A stretch of 64,000 nt of DNA from Polaromonas sp. AER18D-145 (lineage in GTDB: Bacteria; Pseudomonadota; Gammaproteobacteria; Burkholderiales; Burkholderiaceae_C): positions 124,001 through 188,000 of the forward strand of contig NZ_NBZV01000001.1 of NCBI RefSeq assembly GCF_002379095.1, in the 5' to 3' direction. This document shows positions 1-8,619 of the stretch, piece after piece. The translations under genes were made by a program, and so were the position numbers. Numbering within the stretch: position 1 is the first letter of the stretch; every line of letters starts with the position of its first letter. The notes beneath the pieces were generated by a model that saw only the letters and a program-made list of their open reading frames with translations, did not search any database and was not told where the DNA came from.

Positions 1-2343
1 TGCCACCAGGCTCACCGCACCCGGCCGGGCCGCTGCCACCGCTTCCTTCAGCGCCTCCAGCACGCTGATCGCCAGCATGAAAGGCGGCTCGCCGACGGCC
101 TTGCTGCCGAACACGTTGTCCTCGCGATTCGGCTCGGGCCAAAGATCAATTTTGAAGTGTTCGGGGATGTCGCCAGTCGCCGGGATCTTGTAGGTGCTGG
201 GCGCGTGGGTGCTCAGCAAACCTTTGTCGTTCCACACCAGCTGTTCGGTGGTCAGCCAGCCCATGCCCTGCACAAAACCGCCTTCGATCTGGCCGATGTC
301 GATGGCCGGGTTGATGCTGGTGCCGACGTCGTGCAGGATGTCGACCTTGAGCACGCGGCTTTCACCTGTGAGCGTGTCGATGGCGACCTCGCTGCAGGCG
401 GCGCCGTAGGCGAAGTAATAAAACGGCCGGCCGGTCAGCGTGGTCTTGTCGTAGTGGATTTTCGGCGTGCGATAGAAGCCGTCGCTCCAGAGCTGGATGC
501 GGTTGGCGTAAGCCATGCGCACCACTTCCGGGAAAGGCCGGCTGGCCTTGGGCGACATGATCGCGCCGCCGGCGAAAGACACGGCGCCGGCGCCGCAGCC
601 GTCCAGCCCGGCCACAAACTGCGCCAGGTTGTCACGCACATGGCGCGCGGCATACTGCGCGGCGCGGGCGTTGAGGTCGGTGCCGGCCGAGGCGGCGGTA
701 GCCGAGGCGTTCGGTATCTTGCTGGTGTCGCTGGCGGTGGCCAGCACGTCTTCGAAGGCCACGCCGAGTTCGTCGGCAACAATTTGCGCCACCTTGGTGT
801 TCAGGCCCTGGCCCATCTCGGTGCCGCCGTGGTTGACCTGCACGCTGCCATCGGTGTAGACATGCACCAGCGCGCCGGCCTGGTTGAACAAGGTGGCGGT
901 GAAGGAAATGCCGAACTTGACCGGTGTGATCGCGATGCCGCGCTTGATCACCGGGCTCTTGGCGTTCCATGTCGAAATGGCCTTGCGCCGTCTCCGGTAC
1001 TGCGCGGACAGCTCCAGTTTTGATAGCAGGGGGTCGAGGATGTTGTCTTCGACCTTCATCTGGTAGTGGGTGGTGTTCCTGTCGTCCACACCATAGAGGT
1101 TGCGCTTGCGCACATCGAGCGGGTCCAGGCCCAGATGCCGCGCGATGTCGCCGAGAATGGTTTCGATCAGCACCATACCCTGCGGCCCGCCGAAGCCGCG
1201 AAACGCCGTGTGGCTTTGCGTGTTGGTCTTGCAGCGGTAAGAGGCGATCTCCACGTCTTCGAGAAAATAGGCGTTGTCGGTATGGAAAATCGCTCGGTCG
1301 GCCACCGGGCCGCTCAAATCGGCGCTGAAGCCGCAGTTGGCCGCCATCATGAGTTTGAGGCCGTGCAGGCGGCCCGTGTCGTCGAAACCCACGCTGTAGT
1401 CGTAGGCAAAGGGGTGGCGCTTGCCGGTGACCATGAAGTCGTCGTCGCGGTCCAGCCGCAGCTTGATCGGGCACTTGAGTTTGTTCGCGGCGATCGCGGC
1501 CCACACGGCCAGGTGCCCGGCCTGCGTTTCCTTGCCGCCAAAGCCGCCGCCCATGCGCCGGCATTCGACACGCACCGCATGGTTGCTGATGCCCAGCGCA
1601 TGCGAGACCCAGTGCTGCACCTCGCCCGGGTGCTGGGTGCTCGAATACACCAGCCACTGGTTTTGCTCCTGCGGCAGCACGTAGGCGATCTGGCCTTCGA
1701 GGTAGAAGTGCTCTTGGCCGCCGACCTCGAGCTGGCCGGAAAGCAGGTGCGGTGCCGAGGCCAGCGCCTGCGCCGCGTCGCCGCGTTTCACAAACACCGG
1801 CGGCAACACATAGTTTTCAGCTTTCAGCGCATCGCGCACCTTCAGGATGGCCGGCAGTTCCTCGATCTCGAGGCTTACCTTGCGCGCCGCCCTGCGCGCC
1901 TGCATCACCGAGCTTGCGACCACCAGGCCGATAACCTGGCCGATGTGCTCGACGGTGTCGGTCGCAAACACCGGTTCGTCATGCACAAAAGTGGCCAGCA
2001 GCGGGTCGCCCGGAATGTCACCGGCCAGGACCACGTCACGCACGCCGGGCATGGCCAGCGCGGCGGCGGCATCCACACCGAGCAGCCGGCCGTGGGCGAC
2101 GGTCGAGAGGATGGGCGCCGCGTACAGGGTGCCGCGCGCCTCCAGGATGTCGTCCACATAGGTCGCGGCACCGGCCACCTGCGCGCGCGCGCTTTCGTGT
2201 TTGTGCGAGTGGCCGGCGGCGCCGCGGGCCGGTTTGGTCGCTGCGGCGGGAGCCGCCACGGGCGGCAGGGTGACCACGGGCACGGTCGGGTTGTCGGCGC
2301 GGGTGACCGGGCCTTCGTTGTGGTTCTTTTCCCGGGCGTTCAT
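1..2343 (-). CDS. xdhB: Xanthine dehydrogenase, molybdopterin-binding large subunit (3' end beyond window)
   Basis: This is the molybdenum-cofactor subunit of bacterial xanthine dehydrogenase, oxidising hypoxanthine and xanthine to urate with XdhA. The frame is open from ATG at 2343 to the window edge (781 codons) without a stop. Visible landmarks are RRMGGGFGGKE, VNHGGTEMGQGLNTKV and the catalytic-glutamate motif VGEPPFML near the end. The family is usually about 770-800 residues, so probably only a few tens of residues are missing. The start overlaps the xdhA stop by 4 bases (ATGA), so the two are translationally coupled. The N-terminus carries a low-complexity Pro/Ala-rich lead of about 40 residues before the conserved domain. 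Residues 439-445 (LLSKLEL) are encoded by DNA resembling a dispersed repeat; see findings. xdhC is expected beyond the left edge but cannot be seen. Confidence 0.95.
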   Translation of the reverse strand, partial: MNAREKNHNEGPVTRADNPTVPVVTLPPVAAPAAATKPARGAAGHSHKHESARAQVAGAATYVDDILEARGTLYAAPILSTVAHGRLLGVDAAAALAMPGVRDVVLAGDIPGDPLLATFVHDEPVFATDTVEHIGQVIGLVVASSVMQARRAARKVSLEIEELPAILKVRDALKAENYVLPPVFVKRGDAAQALASAPHLLSGQLEVGGQEHFYLEGQIAYVLPQEQNQWLVYSSTQHPGEVQHWVSHALGISNHAVRVECRRMGGGFGGKETQAGHLAVWAAIAANKLKCPIKLRLDRDDDFMVTGKRHPFAYDYSVGFDDTGRLHGLKLMMAANCGFSADLSGPVADRAIFHTDNAYFLEDVEIASYRCKTNTQSHTAFRGFGGPQGMVLIETILGDIARHLGLDPLDVRKRNLYGVDDRNTTHYQMKVEDNILDPLLSKLELSAQYRRRRKAISTWNAKSPVIKRGIAITPVKFGISFTATLFNQAGALVHVYTDGSVQVNHGGTEMGQGLNTKVAQIVADELGVAFEDVLATASDTSKIPNASATAASAGTDLNARAAQYAARHVRDNLAQFVAGLDGCGAGAVSFAGGAIMSPKASRPFPEVVRMAYANRIQLWSDGFYRTPKIHYDKTTLTGRPFYYFAYGAACSEVAIDTLTGESRVLKVDILHDVGTSINPAIDIGQIEGGFVQGMGWLTTEQLVWNDKGLLSTHAPSTYKIPATGDIPEHFKIDLWPEPNREDNVFGSKAVGEPPFMLAISVLEALKEAVAAARPGAVSLVA

Positions 2344-3908
2344 GACGATTCCTCCACCAGGACAAAGGATTCCAGGTTGATCTGCTGCAGGCCCTGGCTC
2401 TCCAGCCAGAAGCGCTGCAGCAGATTGCCCAGCACTTCGCTGCGGTAGGCGCCGGACGCGCGCATGTCGGAGATCGGCGAAAACTCGGTGCGCAGGGTGG
2501 TGATGGCCTGCCGCACGGTTTCCTGTGACCAGGGGCGGCCGGTGAGTGCGGCTTCGGTGTGCGAAGCGCGCACCGGCGTGGCGGCGACACCGCCCGCGCC
2601 TACCGAGGCTTTCACCACCTTGCCGTCGTTTATCTGCAGGTTCAGTGCGAGGCAAACGGCCGAGATGTCGTCGTCGTAACGTTTGGAGATTTTGTAAACC
2701 CGCAGCAACTCCTGCCCCTCACCCCAGCCCTCTCCCCAAAGGGGCGAGGGAGCAGGAGCGCCTGGTTTTTCTCCCTCTCCCGCCGGGAGAGGGCTGGGGT
2801 GAGGGCGCACCGGCCGGGGCACCTTGACCCAGGCCAGCACCTCGTCTTTGGCCATCACATTCTTGCGGTAGCCGGTGTAGAGACTTTCCAGCGGCAGCTC
2901 GCGGTGGCCGCGCACACTCATCAGCACGACATTCGCCCCCAGTGCAATCAGCAGCGGCATCGAGTCGCCAATCGGCGAACCGTTGGCCACGTTGCCGCCC
3001 AGGGTGCCGGCGTTGCGCACCGGCAGGCCGGCAAAGCGATGGGCAAAGGCCTGCAGTTGCGGCCGGTCGGCCACCAGCGCGGCAAAGGCGTCGCTGAGCG
3101 TGACGGCCGCGCCGATGGCGACGTGGTGCTCGTCATGCTCGACCCGCCGGAGTTCTTCCACCCGCGTGACGTCCAGTACCTGGCCGAACTGCATGTGCAT
3201 TTTGGTCACCCAGAGTCCGACGTCGGTGCAGCCCGCGACGAGCTGGGCGTCGGGGTGGGCGGCGCGGGCGGCCAGAAGTTCAGCCAGCGTCTGCGGCGCG
3301 TTATAAGAAAAATCGGCCTCCAGTCCTTGCCGGGTCTGCGCAAGCAGCTCCAATTTTGATAGCAATTCGGCCTCGTTGACCTGCACGGCGGGCAAGGCCG
3401 CCATCTGCTGCGCAGCGTCAAAAATCGGCCGGTAACCGGTGCAGCGGCACAGGTTGCCCGACAGGTCCTGCTGCGCCAGCTCGCGCGTGATGGCCTGGCC
3501 TTTGCTTACATGATTCTGGTACATGCCGAACAGGCTCATGACAAAACCGGGGGTGCAGAAGCCGCATTGGGAGCCATGACACTGCACCATCGCCTCCTGC
3601 GCCGGGTGCAGCGTGCCGTCGGCGGCGGCCAGGTCTTCCACCGTCCACAGCGCCTGGCCGTCCACCGAATGCGCCAGCTTGATGCAGCTGTTGACCGCCC
3701 GGTAACGGATGCGTCCGCCGTCGGCCTCGCCGACCACCACGGTGCAGGCGCCGCAGTCGCCCTCGCCGCAGCCTTCCTTGGTGCCGGTGCACCCCAGGTC
3801 CTCGCGCAGCACCTCCAGCAGCGTGCGGCTGGGTGGTACATTGGCGAGCGCGACCACCTCGCCACCCCGGATGAATTGAACGGTTTTAAGAGGCGATTGA
3901 ATGTCCAT
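2340..3908 (-). CDS. xdhA: Xanthine dehydrogenase, 2Fe-2S/FAD small subunit, with repeat-derived insertion
   Basis: This is the electron-transfer subunit, 522 residues from the ATG at 3908. The N-terminal plant-type 2Fe-2S domain has Cys47, 52, 55 and 75 (GCGEGDCGACTV). The second 2Fe-2S domain has Cys115/118 (QCGFCTPG) and Cys154/156 (CRCTGY). The middle and C-terminal parts are the FAD-binding and CO-dehydrogenase-flavoprotein-like domains. An in-frame upstream ATG exists at 3974, but it lies within or beyond the divergent lysR start, so 3908 is preferred. Residues about 368-398 are encoded entirely by an inverted-repeat element, with a low-complexity Pro/Gly/Glu peptide (PHPSPLPAGEGE...WGEGWGEG) between VKVPRPV and LLRVYKISKRYDDDISAV. 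This lengthens the protein by roughly 30 residues over usual XdhA without breaking the frame. It is transcribed divergently from the LysR gene. Confidence 0.95.
   Translation of the reverse strand: MDIQSPLKTVQFIRGGEVVALANVPPSRTLLEVLREDLGCTGTKEGCGEGDCGACTVVVGEADGGRIRYRAVNSCIKLAHSVDGQALWTVEDLAAADGTLHPAQEAMVQCHGSQCGFCTPGFVMSLFGMYQNHVSKGQAITRELAQQDLSGNLCRCTGYRPIFDAAQQMAALPAVQVNEAELLSKLELLAQTRQGLEADFSYNAPQTLAELLAARAAHPDAQLVAGCTDVGLWVTKMHMQFGQVLDVTRVEELRRVEHDEHHVAIGAAVTLSDAFAALVADRPQLQAFAHRFAGLPVRNAGTLGGNVANGSPIGDSMPLLIALGANVVLMSVRGHRELPLESLYTGYRKNVMAKDEVLAWVKVPRPVRPHPSPLPAGEGEKPGAPAPSPLWGEGWGEGQELLRVYKISKRYDDDISAVCLALNLQINDGKVVKASVGAGGVAATPVRASHTEAALTGRPWSQETVRQAITTLRTEFSPISDMRASGAYRSEVLGNLLQRFWLESQGLQQINLESFVLVEESS
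2716..2805. repeat. REP-like inverted repeat inserted in-frame inside xdhA
   Basis: Two perfect 21-base inverted arms (2716-2736 and 2785-2805) begin CCCTCACCCCAGCCC and flank a spacer that has its own partial palindromes (CTCCCC...GGGGCGAGGG and CTCTCCCGCCGGGAGAG). The 90-base unit is a multiple of three and keeps xdhA open. A single arm with one mismatch occurs at 9798-9818, after the binding-protein gene. The sequence resembles the widespread intergenic REP family with the CCCTCACCCC core, here within a coding region. Confidence 0.85.
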
Positions 3909-3980
3909 ATTTACTAGGGTAAACCCAATCGCGCGATGCGGGTATATCCATCGCCATATCAAGCCGATGCACAAAAAGGT
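3909..3980. promoter_or_regulatory. Divergent xdhA / lysR promoter region
   Basis: These 72 bases separate two divergently transcribed starts. They contain the palindrome ATCGCGCGAT (3928-3937) and the dyad GGGT-AA-ACCC (3917-3926). Either could be part of a LysR-type operator, a placement typical for a regulator controlling its divergent neighbour. No proof of binding is available from sequence alone. Confidence 0.4.
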
Positions 3981-4913
3981 ATGAAAGACCAGGCCTTATT
4001 CGACAAGATAGACCTCCATCTCATAAGGGTCTTGAACACCGTGCTGACCGAACGCAGCGTTTCGCGCGCCGCCATCCGCCTGGGAATGTACCAACCCGCC
4101 GTCAGCGCCGCGCTCAAGCGCCTGCGCGAACTGGCGGGTGATCCGCTGCTGGTGCGTTCGGGCGCCGGCATGGTGCCCACCGACGCCGGCCTGCGCATGA
4201 TCGACCCCTCGGCGCGTATTCTCCGGGCGGCCGAGGTGCTGTTCAGCGATGCACGCGGCTTTGACCCGGCCACCGCCACCAGCACCTTCAGCCTGGCCTG
4301 CAGCGACTACATGGACCCGCTGTTTTTGCCGCAGCTCGTGGCGCAGATCAAGAACCTGGCGCCGCTGTGCCATGTGGACATTCACCCGCTGTCGGGCGAG
4401 TCGGACTACCGCACGCGGCTGGCGCAGGGCGAGGTCGACATCGTGGTCGGCAACTGGCCGGCGCCGCCCGACGACCTGCACATGGCGCGCCTGTTTGGCG
4501 ACGAGGTGGTGTGCCTGGTGGCCAAAGACCACCCGGCGGCACGCCGCGGCTGGGACAGCGCGAGCTGGCTGGCCGCCGAACACGTGGCGCCGACGCCCAC
4601 CCACCCGGGCGCCAAGGGCGTGATTGATGAGCACCTGGACAAGCTGGGCCTGCAGCGCAACATCACGGTGCGCTGCCCGCATTTCGGCCTGATTCCCGCC
4701 ATGGTGGCCTCCAGCCTGCTGGTGCTGACCACCGGCCGCCAGTACTGCGAGCGTTACACAGGGGCACTGCCGCTGAAGATCCTGCCTTGCCCGGTAGACT
4801 TCCCCCGCATGATGTATTACCAGCTCTGGCATGAGCGCACCCATGCCTCGGCGTCGGCCAAATGGCTGCGCGACCGTGTCAAGACGGTGGCTGCGGCGCT
4901 ACGAAAAGAATAG
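3981..4913 (+). CDS. LysR-family transcriptional regulator, likely of xdhAB
   Basis: A 310-residue LysR-type regulator. Residues about 9-68 form the winged HTH (DLHLIRVLNTVLTERSVSRA, then QPAVSAALKRLRELAGDPLL), followed by a LysR substrate-binding domain. The start at 3981 is chosen because the family begins a few residues before the HTH; an ATG at 3936 would add 15 unconserved residues. AAAAAGG lies just upstream. Its divergent position, 72 bases from xdhA, and the purine-transport operon downstream suggest control of purine catabolism, with a purine or its degradation product as effector. This is inference from context. The stop codon TAG lies within a dispersed 36-base repeat (4910-4945). 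Confidence 0.9.
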   Translation: MKDQALFDKIDLHLIRVLNTVLTERSVSRAAIRLGMYQPAVSAALKRLRELAGDPLLVRSGAGMVPTDAGLRMIDPSARILRAAEVLFSDARGFDPATATSTFSLACSDYMDPLFLPQLVAQIKNLAPLCHVDIHPLSGESDYRTRLAQGEVDIVVGNWPAPPDDLHMARLFGDEVVCLVAKDHPAARRGWDSASWLAAEHVAPTPTHPGAKGVIDEHLDKLGLQRNITVRCPHFGLIPAMVASSLLVLTTGRQYCERYTGALPLKILPCPVDFPRMMYYQLWHERTHASASAKWLRDRVKTVAAALRKE

Positions 4914-4945
4914 CTGCTTGCGCTTGATGCACAAGGGCTAGAGCC
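4910..4945 (-). repeat. 36-base dispersed repeat, copy A
   Basis: On the minus strand this reads GGCTCTAGCCCTTGT, a variable centre, then GCGCAAGCAGCTAT. Copies of the same length are at 40800-40835 and 43057-43092, with a partial copy at 16003-16027. This copy supplies the TAG stop of the LysR gene and sits directly upstream of the ABC operon, so it may lie in that operon's promoter or leader. Confidence 0.75.
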
Positions 4946-4971
4946 TTAAAACATATAAAAACCAAGAGACA

Positions 4972-6555
4972 ATGTCCGCTTCCACCGTCCCTCCAGACCC
5001 GCCTTCCTCTGCCGCGCCGCGCCTGCGGCTCACCGGCATCACCAAGGCCTACCCGGCGGTGGTCGCCAACAGCGATGTCTCGCTGTCGGTGTTGCCCGGC
5101 GAGATTCACGCGGTGCTCGGCGAAAACGGCGCCGGCAAATCGACGTTGATGAAAATCATCTACGGCGCGGTCAAGCCCGACGCCGGCCGGGTCGAGGTCG
5201 ACGGCCGCAGCGTGGTGATCCGCAACCCGCAGGAGGCGCGGGCGCTGGGCATCGCCATGGTGTTCCAGCACTTCAGCCTGTTCGACACGCTGACCGTCGC
5301 TGAAAACGTCTGGCTCGGCCTGGGCAAAAGCCTGAGCCTGGCCGAGGTGTCGCGCCGCATCATCGCCACCACGCAGGAATACGGCCTGCAGCTCGAACCC
5401 ACGCGGCCGGTGCACACGCTGGGTGTTGGCGAGCGCCAGCGCGTGGAAATTGTCCGTTCGCTGCTGACCGACCCGAAACTCCTGATTCTTGACGAGCCGA
5501 CCTCGGTGCTGACGCCGCAGGCGGTGGACAACCTGTTTGTCACCTTGCGCCAGCTGGCCGCGCGCGGCTGCAGCATTTTGTACATCAGCCACAAGCTGCA
5601 CGAGATCCGCGCGCTGTGCACAGCCTGCACGGTGCTGCGCGGCGGCAAGGTCACCGGCGTCTGTGATCCGCGCCAGGAGTCCAACGCCTCGCTGAGCCGA
5701 CTGATGATTGGCGCCGAGCCGCCGGCACTGGAGCACCGCGAGCAGCCCGCCGGCGCCGTGGTGCTGGAAGTGCGCGACCTGAGCCTGGCGCGGGAAGACC
5801 AGTTTGGCGTGGACCTGCAGCACATTGCACTGACGGTGCGCGCCGGCGAGGTGGTCGGCATTGCCGGCGTCTCGGGCAACGGCCAGAAGGAGCTGCTGTA
5901 TGCGCTGTCGGGTGAAGACATCCGTTCGGCGGGCGACAGCATCCAGGTTGCGGGGCAGGGCGTGGGCCGGCTCGGCCCCATGCAGCGCCGTGCGCGCGGC
6001 CTGCATTTCCTGCCGGAAGAGCGGCTGGGGCGCGGCGCCGTGCCGACGCTGAGCCTGGCGCACAACCTGCTGCTCACGCGAAGCGATGCCGTGGGCCGCG
6101 GCGGCTGGCTGCGGCTCGGTGCCCTGCAGGCGCAGGCGGCCGGCATCATCCAGCGCTACCAGGTCAAGGCTGGCGGCCCGCAGGCGGCGGCGCAGTCGCT
6201 GTCGGGAGGCAACCTGCAGAAATTCCTGGTCGGCCGCGAGATCGAGGCCCAACCCACCCTGCTGATTGTTTCGCAGCCGACCTGGGGTGTGGACGTGGGC
6301 GCCTCGGCGCAAATCCGCGGCGAACTGCTCAAGCTGCGCGACAACGGCTGCGCGGTGCTGGTGGTCAGCGAAGAGCTCGAAGAACTGTTCGACATCTGCG
6401 ACCGCCTCTACGTGATGGCCAAGGGGCAGATCTCGCCGGCCCTGCCGCGCGCCGACGCGACGGTGGCGCTGGTCGGGCAGTGGATGAGCGGATTGTGGAA
6501 CGAAGCCTCAGTGCGAACGGAAAATTCATCGGGGGCCAGCCATGCTCAAGCTTGA
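4972..6555 (+). CDS. Nucleoside-type ABC importer, tandem ATPase subunit
   Basis: A 527-residue protein with two ABC domains, as in RbsA/YufO-type transporters. Domain 1 has Walker A GENGAGKST (residues 50-58), Q-loop FQHFSLFDTLTV, and Walker B LLILDEPTSVLT. Its signature, LGVGERQRVEI, departs from LSGGQ in the way common to this family. Domain 2 has the degenerate Walker A GVSGNGQKELL, signature LSGGNLQKFLVGREI and Walker B LLIVSQPTWGVDVGA. It would energise uptake through the two permeases that follow. Neighbouring xdhAB and the deaminases point to purine nucleosides or bases as substrate. Its 3' end overlaps the next gene by 14 bases. Confidence 0.93.
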   Translation: MSASTVPPDPPSSAAPRLRLTGITKAYPAVVANSDVSLSVLPGEIHAVLGENGAGKSTLMKIIYGAVKPDAGRVEVDGRSVVIRNPQEARALGIAMVFQHFSLFDTLTVAENVWLGLGKSLSLAEVSRRIIATTQEYGLQLEPTRPVHTLGVGERQRVEIVRSLLTDPKLLILDEPTSVLTPQAVDNLFVTLRQLAARGCSILYISHKLHEIRALCTACTVLRGGKVTGVCDPRQESNASLSRLMIGAEPPALEHREQPAGAVVLEVRDLSLAREDQFGVDLQHIALTVRAGEVVGIAGVSGNGQKELLYALSGEDIRSAGDSIQVAGQGVGRLGPMQRRARGLHFLPEERLGRGAVPTLSLAHNLLLTRSDAVGRGGWLRLGALQAQAAGIIQRYQVKAGGPQAAAQSLSGGNLQKFLVGREIEAQPTLLIVSQPTWGVDVGASAQIRGELLKLRDNGCAVLVVSEELEELFDICDRLYVMAKGQISPALPRADATVALVGQWMSGLWNEASVRTENSSGASHAQA

Positions 6556-7627
6556 AGCCCGGCCGCAGCCCTCGCGATGGTGGAGCCTGGGCTCGCCGCT
6601 GCTGGCGTTGCTGATCACGGTGGTGATCGGCGTGTTGCTGTTTGCCGCGCTGGGCAAGGACCCGGTGCGCGGCCTGCAGATCTTTTTCTGGGAACCGGTC
6701 AAGTCGCCGTATGCGCTGAGCGAGCTGATGGTCAAGGCGACACCGCTGCTGATCATTGCGCTGGGCCTGGCCGTGTGTTTTCGCTCCAACGTCTGGAACA
6801 TCGGCGCCGAGGGCCAGTTTGTCATCGGCGCGGTGGCGGCCGGCGGCGTGGCGCTGCTGGCCGACAAAACCACCGGGCCCTGGATCGTGCCGGCCATCAT
6901 CGCGGCTGGTGTTTTGGGCGGCATGGCCTGGGCCGGCATCACGGCGCTGCTGCGTGACCGCTTCAACGCCAATGAAATCCTGGTCAGCCTGATGCTGGTT
7001 TATGTGGCCGACATGGTGCTCAGCTACCTGGTGTTCGGCCCCTGGAAAGACCCGCAGGGCTATAACTTTCCGCAGACCAAAACCTTCGAGGCGGTGACGC
7101 AGATCCCGCGGCTGATGCAGGGCTCGCGGGTCAGCATCGGCCTGTTGATTGGTCTGGCCGGCGCGCTGGCCTTGTGGCTTTTCCTGTTTCGCACCCGCGC
7201 CGGTTTTGCCCAGCAGGTGGGCGGCCTGGCGCCCGCCGCGGCGCGTTACGCCGGCTTTTCGTCGCGCAAGGCCTTGTGGGTGGCGCTGCTGACCTCGGGT
7301 GGGGCGGCCGGGCTGGCCGGCGCGCTGGAGGTGGCCGGCCCGATTGGCCAGCTCACGCCTTATGTGCCGGCTGGTTACGGCTTTGCCGCGATCATCGTGG
7401 CCTTTGTCGGGCGGCTGCACCCGGCCGGCATGGTGTTTTCAGCGATCCTGATGAGCATGTTCTACATCGGCGGCGAACTGGCCCAGTCGCGCCTGGGCCT
7501 GCCCAAGTCGCTGACCGGGGTGTTCCAGGGCCTCTTGCTGTTCAGCCTGCTGGCCTGCGACACGCTGATTGCCTACCGCGTGCGCTGGACGGGCCGCGTC
7601 AAACCCGTCATGAAAGGCGCCCGCTGA
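6542..7627 (+). CDS. Nucleoside-type ABC importer, permease 1
   Basis: A 361-residue inner-membrane permease of the BPD_transp_2 family (BmpC/YufP type). It begins with a short cytoplasmic segment, then a hydrophobic helix (SPLLALLITVVIGVLLFAAL). The family segment ALGLAVCFRSNVWNIGAEGQ is clear, and GFAAIIVAFVGRLHPAGMV occurs in the C-terminal half. It overlaps the ATPase gene by 14 bases and the next permease by one base (TGATG), as expected for subunits made in fixed ratio. It pairs with the 306-residue permease as a heterodimer. Substrate is inferred as purine nucleosides from the operon. Confidence 0.93.
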   Translation: MLKLEARPQPSRWWSLGSPLLALLITVVIGVLLFAALGKDPVRGLQIFFWEPVKSPYALSELMVKATPLLIIALGLAVCFRSNVWNIGAEGQFVIGAVAAGGVALLADKTTGPWIVPAIIAAGVLGGMAWAGITALLRDRFNANEILVSLMLVYVADMVLSYLVFGPWKDPQGYNFPQTKTFEAVTQIPRLMQGSRVSIGLLIGLAGALALWLFLFRTRAGFAQQVGGLAPAAARYAGFSSRKALWVALLTSGGAAGLAGALEVAGPIGQLTPYVPAGYGFAAIIVAFVGRLHPAGMVFSAILMSMFYIGGELAQSRLGLPKSLTGVFQGLLLFSLLACDTLIAYRVRWTGRVKPVMKGAR

Positions 7628-8547
7628 TGGACTCCTACGCCTTGCTGCTGGCGGCGACCCTGAGCGCCGGCACCGTGCTGGCGATTGCTTCGCTGGGCCT
7701 GCTGATCAATGAAAAAGCCGGCATCGTCAATTTGGGCGCCGAAGGCATGATGTTGTGCGCCGCGATTGCCGGCTTTGCCGCCGTGGTGCACAGCGGCAAC
7801 ATCTGGCTCGGTTTTGCCGCCGGCATGGCGGCCGGTGCCTTGCTCGCCGCCATCTTCGGCGCGCTGGTGATCTGGCTCAACACCAACCAGTACGCGACCG
7901 GGCTCGCGCTGAGCCTGTTTGGTGCGGGTTTCTCGGCCTTTGCCGGCATCAAGTACGTGCAGGAGAAGCTCCCCGAGCAGGGCCAGTACGCCTTGCCCTG
8001 GCTCGGCGACCTGCCTTTTGTCGGGCCGGCGCTGTTTCGTCAGCACCCCATGGTCTACCTGGCCATGGTGCTCACGGCCGGGCTGATCTGGTTTTTGTAC
8101 CGCACCCGCGCCGGTCTGGTGCTGCGCTCGGTCGGTGAGAGCCCGGAGTCGGCGCACGCACTTGGCTACCCGGTGCGGCGCATCCGCCTGGCGGCCGTGG
8201 TGGCCGGTGGCGCGCTGTGCGGTCTGGCCGGTGCCTATGTCTCGGTGGTCTACACGCCGCTGTGGGTCGAAGGCATGATTGCCGGCAAGGGCTGGATTGC
8301 GCTGGCCCTGACCACCTTTGCCACCTGGCGCCCGGCACGGGTGTTGCTTGGTGCTTACCTGTTCGGCGGCGTGACCATGCTGCAGTTTCACCTGCAGGGG
8401 CTGGGCGTGGATGTGCCGCCCCAGTTCCTGACCATGCTGCCCTACCTGGCGACCATCGTGGTGCTGGTGCTGATCTCGCGCAACCCGCGCTGGATCAGGC
8501 TGAACATGCCGACTTCGATTGGAAAGCCTTTCTACCCCGGTTCATGA
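7627..8547 (+). CDS. Nucleoside-type ABC importer, permease 2
   Basis: A 306-residue membrane permease. The start at 7627 (TGATG overlap) gives MDSYALLLAATLSAGTVLAI; a much longer in-frame reading upstream is antisense-like noise within permease 1. The family motif GLLINEKAGIVNLGAEGMML is clear, matching the BmpB/YufQ type second permease, with several long hydrophobic segments and the C-terminal LPYLATIVVLVLISRNPRWI. It forms the membrane channel with the preceding gene product. Confidence 0.93.
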   Translation: MDSYALLLAATLSAGTVLAIASLGLLINEKAGIVNLGAEGMMLCAAIAGFAAVVHSGNIWLGFAAGMAAGALLAAIFGALVIWLNTNQYATGLALSLFGAGFSAFAGIKYVQEKLPEQGQYALPWLGDLPFVGPALFRQHPMVYLAMVLTAGLIWFLYRTRAGLVLRSVGESPESAHALGYPVRRIRLAAVVAGGALCGLAGAYVSVVYTPLWVEGMIAGKGWIALALTTFATWRPARVLLGAYLFGGVTMLQFHLQGLGVDVPPQFLTMLPYLATIVVLVLISRNPRWIRLNMPTSIGKPFYPGS

Positions 8548-8619
8548 TGTTCCCGGCCCATAATCTGGGGTTTGCCACCTCGCCCACCGTTAACCGCAAC
8601 CGTCGTTACAGGAGATGAC

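Noticed and set aside
1-2343. Possible frameshift or decay of xdhB
   Set aside because: The minus frame is open throughout and conserved motifs appear in the expected order; only the 3' end is outside the window.
2716-2805. A transcription terminator or small RNA in xdhA
   Set aside because: Although strongly palindromic, it is translated in frame and has no T-run; it is better described as a repeat insertion.
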